Source: Cervus elaphus (lineage: Eukaryota; Chordata; Mammalia; Artiodactyla; Cervidae). Taken from it: 64,000 bases of DNA. The first letter of the stretch is position 1. Each line of letters begins with the position of its first letter. Below, in pieces: positions 33,690 through 46,129 of the stretch. The position numbers and the translations under genes were made by a program. Location: assembly GCF_910594005.1 (NCBI RefSeq), contig NC_057831.1, positions 41,994,001-42,058,000 of the forward strand. The letters are read 5' to 3'. The notes under the pieces are model-generated. The model did not search any database and had not been told where the DNA came from. It saw only the letters and a list, made by a program, of their open reading frames with translations.

Positions 33690-33890
33690 AAGTGTTTCTT
33701 ATGTGTTAGACCTTTTGTATATACTATCTCATGTAAAACCAACCCTAGAGAACAGGCGCTACTATTATCAGTAGTTTACAGATATAAAAAATTGGAGACT
33801 CAAAATACTTGCTCTAGGCTGAAAAAGCAAGTAAGCAGTAGACATAGAACTGGAAGTCTGAATTCTGACTATGGAACCTCTTTTCTCATA
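33690..33890 (-). repeat. MIR SINE, minus strand, diverged
   Basis: 'cttatgtgttagaccttttgtatatactatctcatg', 'gaacaggcgctactattatcag', 'cttgctctaggctgaaaaagcaagtaagcag' follow the reversed MIR order. Confidence 0.65.
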
Positions 33891-33939
33891 TGACTATGAG
33901 ACTCAAGCTTCTTTAGAACCAGGAAAGGTGAGCAGTGAC

Positions 33940-33983
33940 ATAGATGTCATCTTTCATATTGGGAAATGAAAGATGACATCTAT
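33940..33983. repeat. Perfect inverted repeat: 18-bp stem, 8-nt loop
   Basis: Left arm atagatgtcatctttcat (33940-33957), loop attgggaa (33958-33965), right arm atgaaagatgacatctat (33966-33983). The arms are perfect reverse complements. The flanks do not pair further. No repeat family explains it, and it lies between two MIR copies. Confidence 0.98.
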
Positions 33984-34009
33984 AACAAGCAACATATATA
34001 TACATAGAG

Positions 34010-34195
34010 TGCCATACACACACACGCTGGTCTAGCTGTTTACATATCTCATCCCACTTAACCCTTACAATAACCACAAAAGGTTGGCATTCTTATGTCT
34101 ATTTTTTAGAGATGAAGGAACAGTAAGATATGGACTAGGAATCCAACCCAAGTCTATTTACCACCAAAGCCCTTACTTTTTCTGCTGCCATGGTC
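34010..34195 (-). repeat. MIR SINE, minus strand, diverged
   Basis: 'cccacttaacccttacaataaccac', 'attttttagagatgaaggaacag', 'ggaatccaacccaagtc' match the reversed MIR order; the core 'aaggtcacac' is lost. Confidence 0.5.
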
Positions 34196-34593
34196 CCCTT
34201 AATATAATTCATCAAGATCAATAAGGAAGCCAATCAGAAGACTGAAAATTCCTTTATCTTCCTCACATGAATTCCCAACCAATAACTTTTGAGTGGAAGG
34301 GGGTAAAGAATATACACTGCACAAATTGCAGATGGAGAATAAGCCAGGAAATGCTAGAAAAGGTCTTGTTTTGACTTTTTAAAAAAGTAGTTGGGACTTA
34401 ATGATTGCTAGTTTTTAAGTGCACATTTTATCTGTTATTGAATGACTCAGTCTAAAACTGCACTGAATTACTATTATCACTACTGTTGAGTTAAATATGA
34501 CCTCAAGCTATAAATGTGCTCTATGGTATTTTACACTTAAAAACTAACTAATCATTTGCTTATGTTTGTTGAATTAAATAAAACCAGAAGGCC

Positions 34594-34653
34594 TGGCATT
34601 CTGCGATTCATGGGGTCGCAAAGAGTCAGACACGACTGAGCGACTGAACTGAA
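34594..34653 (+). mobile_element. Very short BovB 3' tail, plus strand
   Basis: Only the last 60 bp or so of the element: 'ttctgcgattcatggggtcgcaaagagtcagacacgactgagcgactgaactgaa'. CpGs are largely intact, so the insertion is young despite its small size. Confidence 0.92.
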
Positions 34654-35272
34654 ATCCATTCCACAGTCTTTTTGCAAACTGTTAGTGTGACTTTATCCTG
34701 CAACTAAAAAGAGATGAATGGGCAGAAGCTAACAGGATTCTCTTTATAGCAAACAGCACTCAGTAAACTATCAAAAGACAGTGGGGATCAATTACTTTCA
34801 ACTCATCAATGAGGACACAATAAGAAGTGACCGGTCAAGGCGAAAGAGGCCTGAAAATGGCCTCTCTCTTGGTGTCTATTTCAAGAAACTGGATTATGTT
34901 GCTTCTATTTATAAACTCATCTGGAAATGCATGAGCTTTGCAAGGTCTTTTCTATTCTGTGGCTGCATCTTGAAAGGGCATAAATTAGAACAACAGCAAG
35001 TAACCTAATACCCAGAAGTCAACAAAGGCAATTTATATAAACAGGAATTGACTAGTGAGCAGTAGAGAAAGGCACATAAAGGAGATGACAAGGTATCTAA
35101 ATTTTGAGAGGGGTGAAGGCATTTCCCAGCAGAAATTTGTAAGTGGATGGTTGATGGGAAATAAAATGATGCTACTACAGGTGGAGGAGGCTGGGCTTTA
35201 GAGACTGGTAAACATCCACTGGCTGTGTCACCTTTTGAAAACTACTAGTCTCTTTGATTTTACTTTCCTTTA
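34654..35272. other. Unassigned stretch
   Basis: No recognised gene or repeat. The 75-codon frame at 34781-35008 is unsupported. Confidence 0.4.
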
Positions 35273-35507
35273 TGAAGCTCCAATGCTTAGGCCACCTGAA
35301 GAGCTGACTCACTGGAAAAGACCCTGATGCTGGGAAAGACTGAAGACAAAAGGAGAAGGGGGTGGCAGAGGATGAGATGGTTAAGATAGCATCACCGACT
35401 CAATGGACGTGAATTTGAGTAAACTCTGGGAGACAGTAGGGGACAGGGGGGCCTGGCTTGCTGCAATCCATGGGCTCATAAAGAGTTGGACATGACTTAG
35501 CAACCAA
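35273..35507 (+). mobile_element. BovB LINE 3' end, plus strand
   Basis: 'atgaagctccaatgcttaggccacctgaagagctgactc' to 'cataaagagttggacatgacttagcaacc'. 5' truncated and moderately diverged; no TSD seen. Confidence 0.93.
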
Positions 35508-35520
35508 TTATTTGCGAACA

Positions 35521-35562
35521 ATTATTATTGTTGTAATAATAAAATAATAACAACAATAATAA
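35521..35562. repeat. AT-rich inverted repeat / imperfect microsatellite
   Basis: The arms ttattattgttgt (35522-35534) and acaacaataataa (35550-35562) are exact reverse complements around a 15-nt AT loop. The composition is simple, so the pairing may follow from (att)n/(aat)n repeats. Confidence 0.85.
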
Positions 35563-36289
35563 AATTGAGATAATGCCTTACATCTAGTACATTGTCTAGC
35601 CAATAAATAGCAGCTACTGGTATTATTTTTTTAGTATCATCCCCATTATCATCATCTGAAACAACTGCTACCAAAGTTTACTTGTATGAGCTTGTCTAAA
35701 TCTATGTCATAGGTAAGATGTTTTCAGCACATTCGGTACCTGATCTTTTTAAAATCATATGCAAAACCTCCAAATATAAACCAAGTGCCCTACCTTTAGA
35801 GCTTGGGCACTGAAGGAATACAATGAGAAAAGGCGAATGGGAAAGCATATTTACAGTGAACCTCATCAGGCACCCCCTGCTTCTCTTTTATTTGAAAGCA
35901 GATCTAGACCTCCCAGGCTCTTAAAATCCACACAGACCAAGGACCATCCTAGGTCACCCTGCAAATAGCAACTGAGCTTTAGTTGCAGCCCAGGACTCTC
36001 TTGAGAGGCATCAGCTTAAACTAAGCCTTATCTTCTGTGTAAAACGTAAGAAACGGGGCCAAAGGGAAAAGTTACTGCTCCCTGCCTGGCACTACATGAT
36101 GTGCTTCCATTCTAAATTCCAAGAGAAGAATGCAGCCCAGAAATATCAGAGTTAACAGGAAGAAAACAGTTAATATTGGATACAGTTCAAAGCTGACTTA
36201 CTAGATTTCAATTACAGAGTGCTCCTATCTCCTAATAGACTGTTGCTACATTTTTAAAATAAAGTCTGATATCGAGGGACACAGAGAGA
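35563..36289. other. Unassigned stretch
   Basis: No recognised gene or repeat. Confidence 0.4.
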
Positions 36290-36520
36290 GCACTTAACGC
36301 ATGCCAAATGTGTTTCTTAGGGCACTGCATGTAACAGCAAATGCAAGGCTCACAACCCTCTGCAGCTGGTGCTATGAGTATCTCCCTTTTCAAAAAGTGG
36401 CACAGAGAGACTGAGTAATTTGCCCAAGGTCACACAGCTAAAAAGCAGCAGAGTAAGTATCTGATGCAAGGCTGGTGGGTTGCAAAGCCTGTGCTCTTTA
36501 TCCACATGGGTTGCCTCCCA
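36290..36520 (-). repeat. MIR SINE, minus strand
   Basis: A near-complete reversed MIR: 'gagcacttaacgcatgcc', then 'gtaatttgcccaaggtcacacagctaaaaagcagcagag', then 'gcaaagcctgtgctctttatcc'. Confidence 0.9.
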
Positions 36521-39387
36521 GGAAGACAGGACTCACTGAAGCTCCGCACACTGCCCCATGGACCATCTTTAGGTTCAGCAGACCTGCTTTTAGTCTTTTA
36601 TTCATTATGCTATGCTTATTCAATATTACAGTATTAGACAAGAATTGAGATAGTTTTAAATGACAGATAATGATTTCACTTTACCCTCAACTCTTTTCTC
36701 TTACAAATGTATTCATAGATACACAATTATGGGTCTGTATAATCTTCTAGTACTGTTTCTAAATTGCCCTGTTGGTTAAAAATACATTGAGAATTATTGT
36801 TTGTTTTAGGAAAATGTAGCTGATAATCAGTTTTCAAGATGGTCTAAAACTGCAGGGCATCTATCATTTTAACAATAAGCCTCACCATTTTAATTAGCTA
36901 TTAAGAAAGAAGGTACTATGAGCTAGTAAGAAACCCTGAGAAAAGTGTTTAGAAATTCCACTTTGTCAGTTAAGCACTTGTTCTCAGATCAGAAGGTACT
37001 TAGTTCTTAAGTCACAAGCACAAGAGGGAAAAGAATTCATGAACTTTGTTTATTTTTCCTTCTATGACGACTCAGGAAAAGTTATTTGGCGAGATGAGGT
37101 TGGAGGAAGAGTGCAGGTTGGAATTTGGAGCTACCTTTTCTGCAGGAGATAAGTGAGCCCCAGTGCAGGAAGGCTGTCACTTCCACAGGTTGGCTAGAGC
37201 AAAATGACATCCAAGACTGAATAGAAACATTGACTCCAGATTTTTTTTAATGGCTGCAGAAGTCTTGTTTTGCTCATTTTTTTTTAAGTTAGAGCTTATT
37301 TAAAGACAAATTATAGGGCCAGCCAGAGGGAAAATTAGGGTGTCAGCTTTTGGGAGTTAGCCATCCACCTTCTGAAGGAGCTGAGAAGGCACACAGTAGA
37401 AAAGACTAAGTAAATTCCCATCCCAAGACGACATGTGGCTGTGTTGAATACAGTTCAGTTAGCTAAACGTTCTTATTTGTACCCAGGCAACACTATTTCT
37501 CTGACTTATATTCTACGTTCTATCTAGCTACTTAATCCCGAATCCGAATTTTTAAGTGCATTCAAGTGTGTGGAAAGGTTGAGATTCGGTAATCTTCACT
37601 GATTCTATCAGGAGGTTTGAGATTTAGAATAAAGAAGTAGTCAATTGTGCTGTCCAGTTTCAATTCTGGGCTGTCCAATTTCAAGTCTGTTTTAGAGAAA
37701 GAAGTTATCTTAGTGCCACAGATATAGATTTATTACTGAAAAAAATAAAAACAATGAAAAAGAGAACAAAAATTAAAAACTTTTATCAAAAGAAATTTTA
37801 TCAACAAGAAAAAAGTTTTCAGTAATACTAAGGCAGTAAGAAAAGTAAAAAATGAATCTGAAAGATAAAACTTGTGAATCTAGCACTTTCTATGTCCAAA
37901 TTTTATCAACATTTTTATGAATTAGAGAGATTCTCAAATAGCCTGAGGAAAACTGACATCCTGATCTAGTAGGAAGCAGAAATATCAAAGGAGACTGCCA
38001 ACTTAGATTTTAGGTTTCTAACAAAGGACATAAATTTCCACCTGAGAATATGTAGACAATACTGAATCAGACCAAATATCATCACCATTACTTCGGTTCC
38101 TTTCTTCATATTCAAGGATCTATTGCCAAACCATCTTCTCATTTTTACCTCTGACTATTTTCTGGCCTTGCCCATACTATAGGTGTTTATTCCCTTAAAT
38201 CCTAAGCCATCTGTGTTTGAATGTATTGGCTGCTGACAGCCCAAAGCCAAGATCCTGGAATTGGGAAGGGAGATTATCTGTTTGAAAAGACCCACAGCAC
38301 AGCGGAGATCAGGTCAGCAGCTTTGAAAGACGCTGCTGGCAGATGTGCTGGCATGCCTTGGCTCTAGAACTATCCAGAGGGTTGGAAAAATACAGTAAGA
38401 ATTACATTATCAACTTATGGATTAGGATAGATTCCAAATCATATAATTCACTCTCCCTAAATTCTCTTAGCACATTTAACTACGTGTTCAAAAAACTAGA
38501 AAGAATGTCAATCGGCACTAAGGATGTTGTCACTTTCCCATCACTATTTGCCAGTTCTTACCAACCACCTCTTTGCTTCCCATCCTGCAATCCCACTTCC
38601 GAGCAGCCTTAAAACATGATACTGAAGCAACATCCATAGATTATTACTCTAAGGCCTCGAGTATTATATATGCATGAGAAGGGAATTATCTAATGCATAT
38701 TTTATCTGTGTGGGATCTTCTGAATTATCAAAGATAATATTTTAAAAATTATTTATATAATAAGTTCCATCCTAAATCTTTCATTGTTACAAAGGTTCCC
38801 ACTAGATAGAGGCTTTTGCGGTGCAAACAGTTGTGTGGTGCTAAGCCCTATGCATGACTCTGAGGGTAGAAGTGGTTAAAAAGACAGAAGAGGTCCTGCT
38901 TCCATGGAGCTTATTTTCTCACTTCCATAGTAGGTATTGAGACCACAGTAAATGTCTGAATAAATGGATGGTTGAGTAAACAACAAAATGTATGAACAGC
39001 TAGATAAGTTTTTATAGAATAAAGCTAATCTAAGCTAGAATACAGAGTTAACTTCGGTCTTTCTTCCACAAGCCCAAGTCATCCAACTCGTGAACAGAGA
39101 GGTAGAATCATAAATACACATGTGTGTGTGCCTATGTATGTGGGTTTGATACTTAATTAAGAGTGGTTAGAATGATAAAATATTTTCTAAGTACTGACAC
39201 TATTATTAATAAACAGATGTCACTCTAGTAATTTACTAGTAAATCAACATTTTTCAAAGAATGTTTTATAGAATCTAATTTTGCATATTTACTTGATACT
39301 GTGCCAAAATAGACTCTTGTGGTAAAATAAGAGGAGGAACATACAGTAATATAAGTTTTAGGCTTTGATAGGTCTTAATAGAACTTT
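36521..39387. other. Unassigned 2.9-kb stretch
   Basis: AT-rich with no recognised gene. A worn copy of the old interspersed repeat (gactctgagggtagaag ... cctgcttccatggagcttattt) lies about 38865-38960. The 89-codon plus frame at 38343-38612 is unsupported. Confidence 0.45.
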
Positions 39388-39713
39388 GGCTTCCCTGGTA
39401 GCTCAGCTGGTAAACTCCACCTGTAATGCAGGAGATCCTGGTTCGATTCCTAGGTGGGGAAGATCCCCTGGAGAAGGGATAGGCTACCCACTTCAGTATT
39501 CTTGGGCTTTCCTGGTGGCTCAGACAGTAAAGAATCCGCCTGCAATGTGGGAGACCTGGGTTCGATGTCTGGATTGGGAGGATCCCCTGAAGGAGGGCAT
39601 GGCAACCCACTCCAGTATTCTGGCCTGGAGAATCCCCATGGACAGAGGAGCCTGGTGGGTGATAGTTCATGGGGTAGCAAAGAGTCAGACACAACTGAGC
39701 AGCTAAACTCAGG
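39388..39713 (+). mobile_element. Two-headed Bov-tA SINE with short TSDs, plus strand
   Basis: First head 'ggcttccctggtagctcagctgg' with B box 'ggttcgattcc', linker 'ggctacccacttcagtattctt', second head 'gggctttcctggtggctcag', and body ending 'gcaaagagtcagacacaactgagc'. Eight-bp direct repeats agaacttt lie at 39380-39387 and 39714-39721. Confidence 0.95.
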
Positions 39714-39721
39714 AGAACTTT

Positions 39722-42067
39722 TAGCATAATAACATGGTATATGGTTCTCTAGGGGACGTTTTCCCGATTTACTTTAATAGAAAATTCATCTCTGAGGACC
39801 ATTTAATAAAGCACTTTGCTGTGTGTGGACATGAATAAGTCTAATGGATACCATGTGCTCCCCATTGATCTGCCTCAGGGCCAACCTGCCCATCTCCAGC
39901 TCTGAAAATGTTTTGGCCAAGTGCTTCCAACTGTGCTCCTCACTGGGCTATTGCCCTCAGCTCCAGGGAATTGCTTCCCAGAGGCTGACCTGATGGGCTG
40001 ATGACAGAATATAATGACCCCTCCCTCTTTTCAATTTGAGACACATCTAAAGAGACCTCCTAGTTCCAGAACCTGTAGGAGCAGCTAAGCACTCAGTCAC
40101 ATCGGCAAAAGAGGTCTGCATCTCTCTGTCCCATCCTGTCTTCCCCATTTCCTACCTCTCACACAGGTATGTCACTCCCTGAGTACACCCCATTAAAATT
40201 TCCCTGCACAATTCTCCATGGCCAAGTCTGCTGCTCAGGAACCCAATCCAAGACAATAAGCCATTATTTTCAATAGATACGTAAAGGCTCTGATGAACTT
40301 TTGACCCACTCACTTCCATGTGACCAAAAGTATTAATATGCTTCCTTTCCAGTGGAAAGGAAACTTGGCTCATAAACGACTGACTCTAAATTTATGTCCA
40401 AGTATCTGAGAACCCCCTCTTTGTGAATACGTCTCTTTTTCTGAACATCTTTCTCAAATTTTTCAGCCTCTACAATTCATTTGAAAGAAAACCACGTGTA
40501 GCATGTCCCATCATTTCTTCTATCCCTCATACTCAGATCATCATTAGGAGAGCTTAGTTTCAGGTCCATTTTGTCTGACTTCAGCATCATTCCTCTTCCT
40601 ACTGTGTCTTACCCTAAAATTAGTAACAAATCTGTGAACAGGAAAGGAAACCAAATGTCATTCTCTTAATTTCAACAAATTGTGATATGCTGAAACACAT
40701 TTAGTATGAACTATCAGCTTTTTAACAAAAGTGGCCCTTCCTTTAAACAAATTTGACATGCAACAATGTATGTTTGCCACATATATACATGCACATATGC
40801 ATGGGCACACACATTCATATTTAACTGCTGAAAGGAATCCAGTTATCCTAGCTGATCACTTCAGTGTCAGAGCAGAAGAAACCAGGTCCAGAATGAAGTG
40901 ATTGGCCTCAGATCCCATAGGTAGTGGTAGAATTTAGTCCAATCTCTGACTTTCAAAAACTAAACTTAAAATAATTCAGCCTGTCATTCAGACTCATGGT
41001 AGGGGACAGAAAGAGTGATTATTAGTTTTATCCTGCAAAAAAAAAATCATTCATGTATGAAATTACAATAGATTTGCTTTAGATTGCCAGATGTCTCATT
41101 TGATTTATAAAAATTCGATTAAACCCACCTTTTCAGAAACAGAGCACATGCATAAAAGCTAAGAATACAAGTAAACCAGACTGTATAAATAACTACCTTT
41201 CAGTCTCAGCTCACACCAGTAAGCATTACAATTTAATAAATCATCAGGAAGAGACTCAACCAACCATCCAACAATTTAAATATCTACAGTTCGGAGAAAC
41301 ATTTAATAATGGAATGTGGACTGAAACAAAACACCACAGATTGGCATCACTTTAATAATTTCATCAGAGAGTGGTTTTCATAAACATATTTTTCTGTGCT
41401 CATCTTTTTATAGATTCAGTCAACACTACCTTCACAGAAATCATGCACGGAGATGCCATGGCAACCGCCGCTTTCTGTACAGACACACACCCGAAGTCAA
41501 CATGCTTAAATAACTTAACTCATGCCCACTTAAGTCTATTAGATTTTGATTCCAGATACAAAAATAGCAACAGTGATTTTTTTGCCAACTAGAACCCCTG
41601 TTATTAGTGTTTCAGGTAATATAAACAACGTGATAGTGGAAAGTGCAAAAGCAAAACATGTATAATAGTCCAGCACAAATCTAGATACAATGACCACCAA
41701 CTGACTCTTTCAGCTTCTTCTTGGTAAGTGAATCTTAGTCCTGCACCACTCAAATAAAGCCTTTATTGGCAATAAAACAGAATTGGTAGAACATGGTGTT
41801 AGTACTTTTCTATCAAAAAGTAAATGACTGCTTCAAAATTTCCATCTTTTCTTCCATTTAAAATAATGTGGTTTTTTCCAAACCAATGCCAGATGACAAA
41901 CATCTTGATTTGAGTAATTGATCAGGAGTCATGTTCCCAAGGTAACCTTAGTTCTCTTTCTTGAGCACCTGAGAAATATGGACATAAACTGTATGTCTAA
42001 AACTGTATCCTGTAATGTCAGCCATTTAAATAGTGGAAACGCTAGACACTATCATAGGGACAAAAAC
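39722..42067. other. Unassigned stretch with a CpG-rich RFX-like site
   Basis: Mostly AT-rich and unassigned. A possible worn reversed MIR lies about 40855-40960. The stand-out segment is about 41440-41500 (see the next entry). Confidence 0.45.
41452..41465. promoter_or_regulatory. RFX X-box-like near-palindrome
   Basis: GATGCCATGGCAAC differs at one base from the palindromic RFX X-box form GTTGCC-AT-GGCAAC. It lies in a local CpG cluster (gcacgg, accgccgc, cccgaag) inside AT-rich DNA. Function as an enhancer is inferred from motif and context only. Confidence 0.35.
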
Positions 42068-42080
42068 CACTAAAAACTTT

Positions 42081-43899
42081 TTTTTTTTCTCATTCAGAAT
42101 ATATATATATATATATATTTTTTTTTTCTTATCAGCCACAGATTTACACGTATTCCCCATCCCGATCCCCCCTCCCACCTCCCTCTCCACCCGATTCCTC
42201 TGGGTCTTCCCAGTGCACCAGGCCCGAGCACTTGTCTCATGCATCCCACCTGGGCTGGTGATCTGTTTCACCATAGATAGTATACATGCTGTTCTTTTGA
42301 AATATCCCACCCTCACATTCTCCCACAGAGTTCAAAAGTCTGTTCTGTATTTCTGTGTCTCTTTTTCTGTTTTGCATATAGGGTTATCGTTACCATCTTT
42401 CTAAATTCCATATATATGTGTTAGTATGCTGTAATGTTCTTTATCTTTCTGGCTTACTTCACTCTGTATAATGGGCTCCAGTTTCATCCATCTCATTAGA
42501 ACTGATTCAAATGAATTCTTTTTAATGGCTGAGTAATATTCCATGGTGTATATGTACCACAGCTTCCTTATCCATTCATCTGCTGATGGGCATCTAGGTT
42601 GCTTCCATGTCCTGGCTATTATAAACAGTGCTGCGATGAACATTGGAAGTTTTGGCCACAGCAATCAGAGCAGAAAAAGAAGTAAAAGGAATCCAGATAG
42701 GAAAAGAAGAAGTGAAACTCTCACTGTTTGCAGATGACATGATCCTCTACATAGAAAACCCTAAAGACTCTACCAGAAAATTACTAGAGCTAATCAATGA
42801 ATATAGTAAAGTTGCAGGATATAAAATTAACACACAGAAATCCCTTGCATTCCTTTATACTAACAATGAAAAAACAGAAAGAGAAATTAAAGAAACAATA
42901 CCATTCACCATTGCAACAAAAAGAATAAAATACTTAGGAGTATATCTACCTAAAGAAACAAAAGACCTATACATAGAAAACTATAAAACACTGATGAAAG
43001 AAATCAAAGAGGACACAAACAGATGGAGAAACATACCGTGTTCATGGATTGGAAGAATCAATATTGTCAAAATGGCTATTCTACCCAAAGCAATCTATAG
43101 ATTCAATGCAATCCCTATCAAGTTACCAATGGTATTTTTCACAGAACTAGACCAAAGAATTTCACAATTTGTATGGAAATACAAAAAACCTCAAATAGCC
43201 AAAGTAATCTTGAGAAAGAAGAATGGAACTGGAGGAATCAACCTGCCTGACTTCAGACTCTACTACAAAGCCACAGTCATCAAGACAGTATGGTACTGGC
43301 ACAAAGACAGAAATATAGATCAATGGAACAGAATAGAAAGCTCAGAGATAAATCCACAAACCTATGGACACCTTATCTGCGACAAAGGAGGCAAGGATAT
43401 ACAATGGAAAAAAGACAACCTCTTTAACAAGTGGTGCTGGGAAAACTGGTCAACCACTTGTAAAAGAATGAAACTAGAACACTTTCTAACACCATACACA
43501 AAAATAAACTCAAAATGGATTAAAGATCTAAATGTAAGACCAGAAACTATAAAACTCCTAGAGGAGAACATAGGCAAAACACTCTCTGACATAAACCACA
43601 GCAGGATCCTCTATGACCCACCTCCCAGAATATTGGAAATAAAAGCAAAAATAAACAAATGGGGCCTAATGAAACTTAAAAGCTTTTGCACTACAAAGGA
43701 AACTATAAGTAAGGTGAAAAGATAGCCTTCAGATTGGGAGAAAATAATAGCAAATGAAGAAACAGACAAAGGATTAATCTCAAAAATATACAAGCAACTC
43801 CTGCAGCTCAATTCCAGAAAAATAAATGACCCAATCAAAAAATGGGCCAAAGAACTAAACAGACATTTCTCCAAAGAAGACATACAGATGGCTAACAAA
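42081..43899 (-). mobile_element. L1 with inverted 5' half (twin-priming product) and 13-bp TSDs
   Basis: The insertion is oriented with its 3' end to the left. 42081-42643 is L1 3' UTR and ORF2 C-terminus in reverse, with T-rich (poly-A) sequence at 42081-42130. 42644-43899 is upstream ORF2 in forward orientation. Exact TSDs cactaaaaacttt lie at 42068-42080 and 43900-43912. Against the intact order at 47270-47575, about 0.3 kb of L1 is missing at the inversion joint. The outer joint shares the bases 'cac' with the L1 sequence. All these are hallmarks of twin priming. Confidence 0.95.
42643..43725 (+). pseudogene. L1 ORF2 fragment: reverse transcriptase palm to C-terminal region
   Basis: L1 ORF2 encodes endonuclease and reverse transcriptase. 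This 360-codon frame begins at the inversion joint and keeps the RT catalytic FADD motif (LSLFADDMILYIENPKDS) and the conserved downstream blocks KTVWYWHKDRNIDQWNRIE and CWENWSTTCKRMKLEHF. It ends at TAG (43723-43725) where the sister copy at 47.1 kb has CAG. Further ORF2 sequence follows to 43899. The endonuclease domain is absent and the C-terminal part lies on the opposite strand at 42401-42643. Confidence 0.95.
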
Positions 43900-43912
43900 C
43901 ACTAAAAACTTT

Positions 43913-46129
43913 AAAAAAAGAAGACACATGGTTTATGGCACTGTTTATCCGAGTTACAATTTATTGAAACTGAGCAGTTATAACAGAATTACTGCTGGTC
44001 TTTATTAAAAATGCTGATTACCAAATTTCACTCCAGTGCCACTGAATCAAAATCTAAGATGTTCTACAACTTACGAGGTGTTTACTTTGGGTAAACACCC
44101 AAGCAGTGAGCCCAGAGGGGAAGTACCAGAGGACCCATCAACTTCTAGGAGCCAAGAGGAACATACAGAGGAGGAGGTCTGGATGTCCGCCACGCTGACA
44201 TGTGCCGCTAAGGCCTTGTTAAGTGGCTCCCAATGGGGAAGAGGGATGGGCATGAAAATGCTTCTTGAAGACTAAAGATAATAATCAGGGAGTGTTAAGC
44301 AGAGGCAGCAGATATAACACAGTCACTAGGGAGGTACATTTGTGTTTCTACTTGCTGACTGCCTAACTGTGTGTCTCCTGGATCAAGCATCTTATTAATA
44401 GTAACCATACAGTGAAGGCCACATCAATAACTATAATCCATTTTTATAACTCATTACAGTTTGTAACACTTTATAATGTACATGGAAATGGGCATCAAAT
44501 TGTCAAACAGCAAAGTCACAGAAAGTCAGGAGAGTTTTATGTTTATCTGTTGAAACGGACTATAACTTCCATGAGATCTTGAGGCCACTACCTCCTACAA
44601 CAGTGCCTGACTCACATGAAGAGCTCAAGAAACTTCACTGAATGATTAATACAGGATTGAACAGTATAGGAGATAACAAAAGATGAAATAACTTGGAGGG
44701 AATAAGAGGAAGGTACTTTTTTAGATAATATCTTAGTTGTTTGTAAAAGCCAGTCTCCTAAATAAAATGCAGCAGCATGTGACAGCATTGGAGATGTGTG
44801 GGGGGTTTCTGGACAGCCCTAGGAGGGTTTGATAACCACTTTGTAAAATGCAGAGCCACAGGTCCTGGTGTTGGTGTGTATACATGGAGTTGTTCAGTAA
44901 AAAATAGAAGACAGTTGAGTTGTAGAAATTCAGCTGCTGACCCTTTAAATTCAAACACTGGTCCCCTAGAGTCAGAGAAATTACCATAAGGAAGTAAGTC
45001 CAATGTAAGCTGATACGACTCAGCCTAGGTCATTAAAGCAGGTACGGATATTTCCTTTAACCACTGGTATCTAATGGAGAGGTGTTTGTTTTCAATACCA
45101 GCATCATGTTTTAAATACCATGTGTTTGTTTTCAATGACTGATTATACCTGTATTTAGTGTATCAGAGTGCGTGTATGTAAGAAAATGTACAATATTACT
45201 GACTGCTCCATTTAAGGTCATTCTAAAAACTTACTTCCACTATTGTTGAAACTAAATTTGTTGACCACATTGGGTAGGTTCTGATTGCAGGGTGTACATG
45301 GTGTTTGAGCAGTTCTTTCCCATCTTCCTGCTGCAGACATGCAGACACCCAAAAGGGCACACATCACTTAATGGTTATCATTTCTGATGTCATTAGAGCT
45401 CCATAAGATTAACTTATGTAGGTTTAAGTAAATATTTTCAGTTTATAAAAGAGGAAATTGGAAAGCAAAAATACATAAAGTTCATGAAACTACTATAAAC
45501 CAGAGTAAGAAATTAATCCTAGGGTTTCTAATTCAAAAATCACTTTTTAAAAAATATTGGATGATGGAATAAGATTAGCTAGTCTAACATAGAATTATGT
45601 ATTTTTTTTCCAAATAAGTTCTTTAAAATGTCATGCTATAATTTTAAGCCTGCAGTTTGGCACAGATTCACCATGAAAAGTCTAAATAAAGTTCCATGTT
45701 ACAATTCTTTGTAAAGAAATGTGAAGTCACAGATGAACACAAACAACCATAAGTTAAGATTCTATACATTTTTGATGTTTAAAAAAGAGGGAGAGAAATA
45801 TTGGAAGGTCCCATGCCGGACTTTTATTTATAAAGGAAAATTATGTTAACGAAGAACTCAAAATTCATATTTTCATTGAAAAATCCAACATAGAAGACCT
45901 GAACCAAGTGACCAAAGTTAACCTCTCAGGTAATGAGACAAATTGACATCAGATGCCTCCTCATAGGCTGTCCTGAGCAGGATACAATGTCTTCTGTGGC
46001 ATTCTGTCCAAAAATGCATAACCTGAATTTGGTCATGAAGAAAAATCAGCCAATGCACACTATAGAATAACTTGTGTGTACTTTCAAAGAAAAAAATGTT
46101 TATGACACTTTTAAAGATGGTGAGTCACC
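43913..46129. other. Unassigned stretch with an L2 tail
   Basis: No gene recognised. 'gactataacttccatgagatcttgagg ... acagtgcctgactcac' at 44560-44650 matches the L2 3' end on the plus strand. A 15-bp motif gtgtttgttttcaat occurs at 45082-45096 and 45122-45136, a local 40-bp-period duplication remnant. Confidence 0.5.

Noticed and set aside
39275..39727. A 150-codon minus-strand open frame
   Set aside because: Antisense of the Bov-tA at 39388-39713 with short flanks; no independent coding evidence.
42033..42404. A 123-codon plus-strand frame
   Set aside because: Antisense of the L1 3' UTR and ORF2 end, including poly-T and (AT)n.
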